From Cheilinus undulatus (taxonomy: Eukaryota; Chordata; Actinopteri; Labriformes; Labridae): DNA of 64,000 nt. The notes below the pieces were generated by a model, which saw only the letters and a list, made by a program, of their open reading frames with translations, was not told the DNA's origin and made no database searches. Of this stretch, positions 56,901 to 64,000 are shown one piece after another. The DNA lies in the NCBI RefSeq assembly GCF_018320785.1, contig NC_054873.1, forward strand, positions 21,542,196 to 21,606,195, in the 5' to 3' direction. Each line of letters opens with the position of its first letter. Within the stretch, counting starts at the first letter, position 1. The position numbers and the translations under genes are program-made.

Positions 56901-59900
56901 CTGTTCTATATGTCTGGAGTTTTATTACCATAACTCTGTCAAAGTTTGTCTGATTTGAAAAATTCCAATGGTGTTGGAAAGCTGAGAATTGTGGGCATGC
57001 ATGCATATATGGTTCATTACGGTACTCGCAACCATAGATATCTATAGAACACTAGATACGCCAGCGCGCTGTAGCAGCCCGCTAAGCGACATGCCTATGT
57101 GGCGGCCATCTTGGCGGGGACGACATTCTCATTAAAGGCAATACATGTACATTGAAAATAAATCATAACTTGCTCATTTCTCGACCGATTTTCATCAGGT
57201 TTGCTTTATTGTCAACATCAAAACATGTGCTATTAATACAGAACACTTGATTTTAAAAGAAAAAACGGAAAAGGGCTTTCTACTAATGTAGCCTACAATT
57301 TTAGTTATTTTACTCTTTAAGTCCAGAGGTCTGGGAATCGTTTATGTTCAGCCATTAAATATTTATAAATGTATATACATAGACATAAAGTTGTATGTAT
57401 AAAAATAGAAAGATAAAGATATACATATATAGAAAATATGTTTTTAGATCAAAAGATTTAATTGTAAAGGTAATCAAATAATCATCAATATTAATTTATT
57501 TGTCTCTCTCTCCCTCCTTATCTCTCTCTCACTCTCTCTCTATATATATGTTTATAGAAACAAACACACTGTGGAGATAGAAAAGAATAGTTTTTTGCCA
57601 TTCGTACAAGTTAGAAACAGGTACATTGAAATTGTTGTGCGTGTCACTAAATAAATAGTAACACTTCACCTTGGACTTAAATAACGTATATAACTATACA
57701 TATAACTATAACGTATATAGCTACTACTAGTACTAGTAGTGGTAGTACACCAACGACTACTGCTGATACTGGCACTACTACTACAACTGGTAATACTATT
57801 ACAAATGCTGATACTACTTCTAGGACTCTAAAGGCTATTTATACTACTACTGCTGCTTGTACAACTATACTACAGCTACTATTAATCGTCTGGTATTTAG
57901 CTATCAAGCTGCTAGCTCGCGTTAGTGTTTTGCTAGTAGCCAGGTATTTACTGAAGCTCTGAACAAGATTTAATAATGAAAAAAGAGCCCAAAACTATTT
58001 TTACCTATGAAAGGTTATTTCCAGTTTCCTTGTTTCAACCGTACGGTGTAGTGTGCAACTGTATGCAGCACAGTGTGCAGGCATCATTGTTATTTTAGTT
58101 TTCGTGCCATCTACAACCATGGAATGCCACACTTTTGCCCCCACAAGCTTAGCCTCGCCGTAGGCACGCAGCTCAAAGGGGCGTGTCGTATCTACTCTTC
58201 TATATATATCTATACTCGTAACCATATAACGTGGGCATTCATAACAATACACCATAAGTTAGGAGAGACAGCTACACAGATTCTCAGCACCATAACTCCT
58301 CGAAAGTTTGCTCAATTTAAAAAATTCCAAGGCTTACAGAGAGCTGAGAATCGGTGCTTTCCGGCAATATATCATGTGTGGTATATATATTACAGTAATG
58401 TCGAACAGCACCGCGAAAAGGTCAGCTTTGCAGAAGACCAGTGAGAAAGGAGAGTGAAGGAAGAGAGTAAAAGGAGAGCGAGCGAGAGAGGTGTTTTGTT
58501 TTCTAAAAATAGCATTAGATAGTGGCATTTATGCATGTCTGTGTTTTATTACACACATTTATAATGTCGGGGAGCCCATCAAGAACGGTAAAACAGCCAC
58601 TACAGTTCATAGAGGAGGACAGTGATTTGAAGGATGCATCTTCTGAACTGAGGTTTAGTATAGTTCTCTTTTGCACACCCAGAGTCCTAGACTCAAAAAA
58701 TGACTGGTGATTGTTCTAAACATGTATAGCTTCACATTTCAAATGTCCAATCAAAACTTCATGAGCAATAACAACATTTCTTCTCATAAAAGCCATGAAA
58801 AACACATCTGTTTTTTGTGTTCTTCTTCTTTTAAACTGCTGACAATTCCATATAATGTGCAATAATCATTAACCAGATGTTGAAAAGTCAAGTTCAAGTA
58901 CTCCTGGGAAAAGGGACCAAAGCTCACAGACTTAGGGCATTTCCTGACTATTTTACTGCCAGAATAACAAAATATATCCAAATCACCATTTTTAGCCTCA
59001 GGAGGTAAAGAGTTAAAAACAGTACAATTTCTAAATAAATTCTACATTCAATGGGGAGCCAATGGAGGGAGGCAAGAATGAGGGTGATGTGTTCATGTTT
59101 TCGAGTACCAGTATAGAGCAGCTGCATTTTGGACTGACTGTAAATGTGCAACGGATGTCTTGTTCAATCCCAAATAAAGTGCAGTGCAACAGTCCAATAG
59201 TGCAGAAATGAAAGCATGTATAACTCTTGAAGTCATTTAAAGATAATACTGATTTAAGCTCAGATAAAAGCCTCAGATGATAAAAACTGGATTAAACAAA
59301 ATAATTAATCTTTTGATCTCATTTAAAATCACTGTTGATCTTTCTACCAAGATTCAACGCTGTGAACTTAATACAGGGTAGCAGGGGTCCAGGTCCATAA
59401 TTGGAAATTGGTTATAAAGTGGCACCAGTCTGGTCTTTGTCGTTGTTTGTATGTATTCCACATGTATTCTGGGCAGTAAAGAAGCTGCTTGTAGAGAAAG
59501 GTTAATGGATTGGTGCTACAATTGTGTGATCTCATGTGGTGTGTGACAGTGGCAGTTGCACACAGTTGTGTTTATGGCCTCTTGTGTCTCTTAGCATTTA
59601 ATACTGGCATATTTTCACCTCAGTATATAAGCTGCAGCCAACTTTTTGATGAAGAAATTGGTATTAAAAGTACGACATACTAGAATTTAAGGTATTCCTT
59701 TTGAAGTGTGTCTAGCACACACATAAAGGCCTCTTCACTATAACAGTACTGAAATAACTAACCTAAAACGATGAGTCTAGCTCACGCTAATTATTAAGTA
59801 TAAGAGTGGAGGTTGGCCTTGATCGTATTTGATAAGGTATCAGTTCTGTCCTTACATCAGTGCAGTAGCAGAGGCATTACATGTATCTGTTTATTTAAAA

Positions 59901-62900
59901 ATGTTGGCTTCTGAGGCCATAAGGCAAATGTAATTTCTTTTATGTCATACAATTCCCATTACGTCTGTGATAAGAAATTATATGATGGGGTTTCAGTGTT
60001 AACCCTTTAAAGCCTTAATACACAAATTTTAGCCAGAAAATTTTCATTTATTGGAACTTAAATGTTTATTTCACTTTCTACTGAAATCCCAAAAAATCTA
60101 AATTTCCATAAAACTTAACATACATATTTTTTGTTTCTCATTTGATACATTAAGTGCTTCTGGTAACTGATAAGCCACTTGAGGGCAAATTTATCATTTA
60201 TCAGATTGTATTCAGAAGTTTTTTTAATTTATTAATTTATTGATCATATTGATTAGATAAACAGGCTTTAAGGGGTTAACCATCTGTGTATGATATATAA
60301 TGGCTGTCACTAATAGAATTGTGTAGTAGATATGCATAATCTCTGTTAACAACCCTTTCTGGGAGCACACCACAACAGGAGAACTATCTCACATTGAAAA
60401 ACGTCTTTGAGAGCATCAAATATATCCTTCCTGTATGACTGCCTCTGTGCTGTGCATGTTTTAAAGACTTGTTATTCCTTATCATGTCTTAAACATCTAG
60501 TACCTGCAAGAGTGGAACCTGGGATTGCACAGAAAAAAAATGTCCAGGAACTTGCGTTATTTATGGAAGTGGCCACTACAACACGTTTGATCAGCAAACA
60601 TACGGGTTTCAAGGAAATTGTGCCTATGTTGCTGTTAAGGTAAACAGAACACACCATCATCATAATGACAGACTGCATACAAATCACCATCTTTTCTCAT
60701 TCACTTTAGCCTAAAGGCACTGAATAATAATCAGAGAAATGACAAATTTAATTTAATTTAAGTCATTTTAAAGCATGAATATTTGACTCCAAATTGTGGA
60801 TTCTAATTTTACACCATGTTATTTGTGAGTGCCAAGTAGAATTGACATTCCCAATTTTCACTAGACCCAAGATGAGGTTTTTACACCCATTGTTCACATT
60901 GTTTAAAAACGTTGCCACTCTGTTGTGTATGTTCTGTATAATACATATAGAAACAGATGCTAAAGCAAACAAGCCCATGTTGGTATGCAGTGGAGAGTTC
61001 AATTTTTGACTAATCTTAATCAATTCTGCCACTAGCAATTGGAGTTGACACTCGGCAGACTGTTGTGGCCACACAATCAAATTATGCATGACAATTAGGC
61101 CCCCATCCACACGGAGACGAATTCAGAAGTATACACAAAAGGTTTTTGTCGTATCAGAGTTTCATCCACACAGAAACGCTGTTTTAGGAGGCCATAAACA
61201 CTATTTTTGTAATATGGTCCCAGAGTGAACAAATCTGTAAATGCTTAATGTTTCATCTCTGTGTGGACAGCCAGCCGCATCTTTCTTGACTCTATTACGT
61301 CACACATAGCGTAGCCCACTTACCCCGCAAAATAACAATGGCAGATTACTGGGGTGTGTTCATGCTGCAGAAGCTATTAAGCTTATTATGACTTTTACAG
61401 CAAAATCTGATGCTCCTTTACCACCACTGCAAACAGCAGTCGTTTTCTGTGGTTCCGTGCTTATGCCAACATTTCCTGAAACGAACGGAACACTTTAAAA
61501 AAAAAAAATGAAACAGAAATAAAACGTTTTCTTGTACGTGTGGACAAGGCCTTAGGCACTCATTAGAATGAATTCCAAGACTTCAGCATAGAAAATGATT
61601 AAAAATGTTTTCAGTCCACCTTAATTAAATATTGAGGTAACATAAGATTATTTCACATCCATCCCATTGCGCTTTTATTCTCATAGGGAAGTTTTCACAT
61701 CTTTTTGATAATTTCTGATGTTGTGGGACTGCTTCAGTAAAATATCACTTAAATTCTCCATCAGCATACTTCATACAATGTCCTGTGTGAGTTCTATAAT
61801 CAGACTTTAAGGTTTAAGGAGCTGGCTGAAGTTTAGTCTATTAAAAAGTGAAAATTAACCCCCACCCCAGGACACAGCTGGCAGGCACAACTACTACAGT
61901 TAATGCACAGATTTACTTGATTCACATCACTCCCAAAATACACTCATGTGCAATCAATGTCTTGTGCTCTGTGTCAAGACATTCTGGCTGCAGAAAGATG
62001 ATCTCGTACAGCTACCCTCAAGGACCGTTCATCAAAGACGCTATATATATAAGACTCAGAACAGAAATATATGCTAAATTAAAAAAAAAAAAATCTAAAT
62101 AAATTTGCAGTTTAGGGTTAAGGCAAGGGTAAGGATACTAAAAATTTAAAGTTAAAAGCATGACCTGCAAAAACAAATTACAAGATGTTAAATATCTAGT
62201 AATGTAGATACATTAATCTACGTAGTTATGTTAGCTTTAGCTCAAGCTAAAGCTCACTTTGCTAAAGCTAACTTAGCTATATTGGCTTAAGAAGTAAAGT
62301 TACTTAAATAGCTAGTGTAGCTGTGGTACTCATGGTTCGTGGCACTACTTCTAAAACAGGCCAACATATAATTTAATCCCATATTACACCTCTGATCTTA
62401 TTCTCTATTGTATTTAGGAAATATTCCAAGGTCCCAGGCTTTGTTTATGAATAAAACTGAAATATGAAAAATGATGTAAAACTGGAAATATATTGTACTA
62501 GCAAATTACGGCTCTTCCTTTTAGAGATATACAGCATCTGAGGTGAACTGTCTTTGAGAGTGACTGTCAGAGATGTACAGTCTGCTGCCAGACCTCTCTT
62601 CTTTTTGCTTTGGTTTGAGCCTAGATTTTGCATCATCACATTAAAAAATTTGTTTAGACAGACCCACTCCAAATCGCTGTGTGCCACATGTTTTAGACAG
62701 CAAATCAAAATAGGGCTATATCTGAGAAAACTGGACAAATGGAATCTATGAAATTCAGAATAAGTAACTGACTTTTCATCATATTATGATTAAAAAATAT
62801 TAAGATTTGACTCAGCTGTAGAGTCAACCTCATTTACTTTTTTCCATAATAAGTTCTCTAAATACATTTTTAAAATTCACATTTTGTGGCCTTGCTCTCC

Positions 62901-64000
62901 CAGGGCTAACACGTGCTTTCAGTTAATGTACAAGTGTTACGGGTTAACAGGTACCAAATTTGATTAGACTACTGGTCTCTGTTTTCTATGAGGTAAACAA
63001 GCAAATTGTGAAGTGATTCTCTCTTTTCTCTCTCTTTCAGAACAAATGTGGGAATAAAACCATCCATGACACCTTTGGAGTTATCACTGAAAATGTCCCA
63101 TGTGGTTCAACAGGCACCACATGCTCCAAAACTGTCCGAATCCAACTTGGGGTAAGACATCTGATCTGTGCTTTGAATATCATTTAAAAAGGGGAATTAG
63201 TAAATGAACCCAATTAACAGAAATCTCCTCAACATTGCAGCACATGGAGATCAAACTAGCGAAGGGTAAATATGAAGTGGAGGACCTGGGACATGGCTCT
63301 GAGATTCAGTACAAAATAAGGCCAGTTGGATTGTATTTGGTCATAGAATCTGCCATTGGACTAACATTAATATGGGATCGCAAAACATCTGTTCGCATCC
63401 TCCTTGATCCAAAGCACAGCGTGAGTCACATAAATATTCTCAGTAGAAGTGAATGATATGTGTTACATTAAGAGTTTAGTGTTAGGAGTTTTGATATGGT
63501 GTAGCATTGTTTTTCATCATAATTTTGTTTCTCCAGTTTGAGTCATGGGGTTGCCAGTGGTAGTCCACATATTATGTATGCTGGGGCTATACAAATAAAA
63601 ATTGATTAAGATTGGTGCATTATTGCATTAATAGTAAATAGTGTAAATGCTGTAGATAGTGTATTTTGATGTTAGTGAGACATCATAAACAATAAAGTAT
63701 TTTTCTTGATGGACACATTGGTGTTGACATTTTTTCCCTCCTAATACCAGCGAGCACAGATGTGGAATTTGGTCATCATGTAAAATAATTAATTGTCTCT
63801 TTTTCTGTGGTTGTACAGGGGGAGGTATGTGGCCTGTGTGGAGATTTTGATGGCGATGGACTGAATGACTTTACCACCCAGGGTCAGCTCACAGTGAGCA
63901 ATGTGTTAGAATTTGCCAACAGCTGGAAACTGGACAGCAACTGCCCTGACGCAGATGCAAATGTTGATTCTTGTGGAGCACGACCAAATCGACACCACTG
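44984..64000 (+). CDS. MUC2/MUC5-type gel-forming mucin, 5' part (signal peptide, D1, D2, D', D3), partial at right edge
   Basis: Secreted, disulfide-linked mucus glycoprotein. Exons: 44984-45059, 45152-45407, 45501-45615, 47560-47647, 47743-47876, 47971-48187, 49403-49528, 50765-50879, 50982-51132, 51221-51334, 51427-51496, 51595-51732, 53802-53966, 54100-54194, 54279-54405, 54524-54779, 54914-54966, 55089-55192, 55391-55542, 60501-60639, 63041-63151, 63241-63420, 63819-64000 (open). Phases all agree, giving about 1054 aa. Residues 1-25 are a signal peptide. D1 has VWD ([20 protein letters not shown]), C8 and TIL. D2 has VWD ([15 protein letters not shown]), C8 ([26 protein letters not shown]) and TIL. 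D' follows, then D3 VWD ([27 protein letters not shown]). The Ser/Thr-rich mucin domain must lie beyond the window. Resemblance is spread between human MUC2 and MUC5AC, so no symbol is given. Intron 12 is GC-AG. Confidence 0.94.
45770..46170 (-). repeat. Dispersed repeat in mucin intron 3, inverted partner of 3240-3890
   Basis: Contains GTTAGCCAGGACGCTAGCAC, CAATGCTACTGAT and purine-rich GCAAAAATGG units, all reverse complements of the 3240-3890 repeat. Confidence 0.65.
46243..46308. repeat. (GTTT)n(GGTT)n microsatellite
   Basis: About eight TTTG units pass directly into about seven GGTT units, then into the dispersed repeat at 46310. Length variation between individuals is likely. Confidence 0.9.
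46300..46530 (+). repeat. Dispersed repeat copy, inverted partner of 9880-10150
   Basis: Includes GTTGGATCTTCACCAAACTT, ATTAGATTTTGGTGATGATC and GGCGTGGGTCTGCTGCCTCA, which match the reverse complement of 9930-10150. Confidence 0.7.
49830..50692 (-). mobile_element. Degenerate Tc1-like element in mucin intron 7
   Basis: Inverted ends at about 49984-50045 and 50629-50690 (left TGTTGCTGAGATG; right CATCTCAGCAACG) enclose antisense transposase-like DNA such as CTCTGTCAGAGTGACCATTG, TTGGCCAGATGACCAGCTC and AATAATGGAGGCCACTGTG. Left-end sequence extends outward to about 49830 (CCCCATGATGACAAAGTGAA), while the right side is truncated. No intact frame remains. Confidence 0.75.
51733..51738 (+). promoter_or_regulatory. 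GC-type splice donor of mucin intron 12
   Basis: The exon ends ...ATGCAAG and the intron starts GCAAGT, the strong GC-AG donor consensus. The next exon at 53802 (acceptor CCATCAG) restores the frame as GLCGNYN. No GT donor nearby keeps the frame open. Confidence 0.8.
52653..52696 (-). repeat. Detached Tc1-like terminal repeat in mucin intron 12
   Basis: CTCAGCAACAATCAAGACAA and ATGGGAGGAACCTAAGCC are the near-exact reverse complement of 49981-50017 in intron 7. No partner end was found nearby. Confidence 0.65.
56395..56574 (+). repeat. Left half of an older interspersed repeat split by TTAA elements
   Basis: Ends in CCATTAAACAATTTAA at the target TTAA. The continuation (AAACAGTACAATTTC, then GGGGAGCCAATGGAGGG) begins right after the TTAA at 59013-59016, matching the expected order of this repeat family (compare 16750-17070 and 26030-26420). 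Confidence 0.55.
56575..56866. mobile_element. TTAA-flanked MITE, copy 1
   Basis: 292 bp between TTAA at 56571-56574 and 56867-56870. Ends CCCTAAAAGCC and, in reverse complement, CCCCTTAAAACC. The interior (GAATACAATCTGATAAATGA) matches the reverse complement of copy 2 at 60003-60275. TTAA targets are used by piggyBac and Kolobok elements. No coding content. Confidence 0.8.
56871..59012. mobile_element. 2.1-kb TTAA-flanked DNA transposon derivative with a THAP exon
   Basis: TTAA at 56867-56870 and 59013-59016 flank inverted ends CCCTTTACCTACTGAGG and, in reverse complement, CTCTTTACCTCCTGAGG. Inside are a direct repeat pair (about 56930-57000 and 58285-58350, sharing ACCATAACTC and AAAAATTCCAA), a degenerate TAC/ACT run at 57720-57880, a (CT)n(AT)n microsatellite at 57505-57550, and an antisense THAP-domain exon at 58084-58007. 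A TTAA target together with a THAP domain points to the Kolobok superfamily more than piggyBac, but no catalytic domain is left. Confidence 0.7.
58007..58084 (-). pseudogene. Orphan THAP-domain first exon inside the TTAA element
   Basis: The minus-strand ATG at 58084 opens [20 protein letters not shown], then LEITFHR, and ends at a plausible donor (CATAG, then GTAAAA). This is the start of a THAP zinc-binding domain: the first two Cys of the C2CH set are present and the invariant ITFHR segment is conserved. THAP exons commonly break at this point. No second exon with the remaining Cys/His or a transposase body was found to the left, so it is a remnant. Confidence 0.7.
59017..59260 (+). repeat. 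Right half of the split interspersed repeat
   Basis: Contains GGGGAGCCAATGGAGGG, GAGGGTGATGTGTTCATG and CAGCTGCATTTTGGACTG, the third copy of the family at 16750-17070 and 26030-26420. Confidence 0.5.
60003..60275. mobile_element. TTAA-flanked MITE, copy 2 (inverted relative to copy 1)
   Basis: 273 bp between TTAA at 59999-60002 and 60276-60279. Ends CCCTTTAAAGCC and, in reverse complement, CCCCTTAAAGCC, with one mismatch in 12. It is noncoding and shares a diverged interior with copy 1. Confidence 0.85.
61095..61554. mobile_element. Nonautonomous hAT-like MITE in mucin intron 20
   Basis: Left end TTAGGCCCCCATCCACACGG and right end, in reverse complement, TAAGGCCTTGTCCACACGTA form imperfect inverted repeats. 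The interior has TTTCATCCACACAGAAACGC, a texture common to a teleost hAT MITE family. No clear 8-bp duplication was seen. Confidence 0.6.
62108..62330. repeat. TAGCTTTAGC-rich repeat with inverted motifs
   Basis: GTTTAGGGTTAAGGCAAGGG is followed by TAGCTTTAGCTCAAGCTAAAG, a short palindrome. It is related to 26940-27285. Confidence 0.5.

Noticed and set aside
58522-58710. Plus-strand frame [11 protein letters not shown]... as a piggyBac transposase N-terminus
   Set aside because: Acidic start is suggestive, but only about 48 codons without any catalytic motif; the antisense THAP exon is the stronger clue to the element's identity.

Overview
The window is vertebrate nuclear DNA, almost certainly from a teleost fish. 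Its genes are split into short exons with standard GT-AG junctions, the intergenic DNA is AT-rich, and it carries typical teleost interspersed repeats: Tc1-like elements, a tRNA-derived SINE, LINE 3' tails and MITEs. Three genes can be built exon by exon, and a fourth is seen at the left edge.

Layout. 347-388 (minus) is a probable first coding exon of sergef, which runs out of the window to the left. 2474-7734 (minus) is a complete tryptophan hydroxylase 1 gene, tph1: 11 exons, 480 codons, and every splice phase closes. 7735-22988 is intergenic and full of repeats: a SINE with intact target duplication, a broken Tc1-like transposon, a LINE 3' end and degenerate AT-rich repeats. 22989-33494 (minus) is a complete saal1 gene: 13 exons, 460 codons, opened by a 4-nt coding exon. 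33495-44983 is intergenic and holds a stack of nested transposon relics. 44984-64000 (plus) is the 5' part of a MUC2/MUC5-type gel-forming mucin: signal peptide, D1, D2, D' and most of D3 in 23 exons, continuing beyond the window.

Functional reading. sergef, tph1 and saal1 lie in the same order and on the same strand as human SERGEF-TPH1-SAAL1 on 11p15.1, so this is an old conserved block. The mucin lies directly upstream of saal1, on the opposite strand; the human secreted-mucin cluster is on the same chromosome arm, at 11p15.5. Tph1 makes peripheral serotonin and the mucin makes gut-type mucus, but nothing in the sequence shows joint regulation.

There is no CRISPR array, operon or obviously new multigene system. 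The most unusual items are a TTAA-flanked element in mucin intron 19 that carries an antisense THAP-domain exon and abuts a smaller TTAA MITE; a palindromic Tc1 relic with insertions inside it; a GC-AG intron in the mucin at the point where the first cysteine of the D2 CGLCG motif is missing; and a possible second promoter and first exon inside tph1 intron 1.
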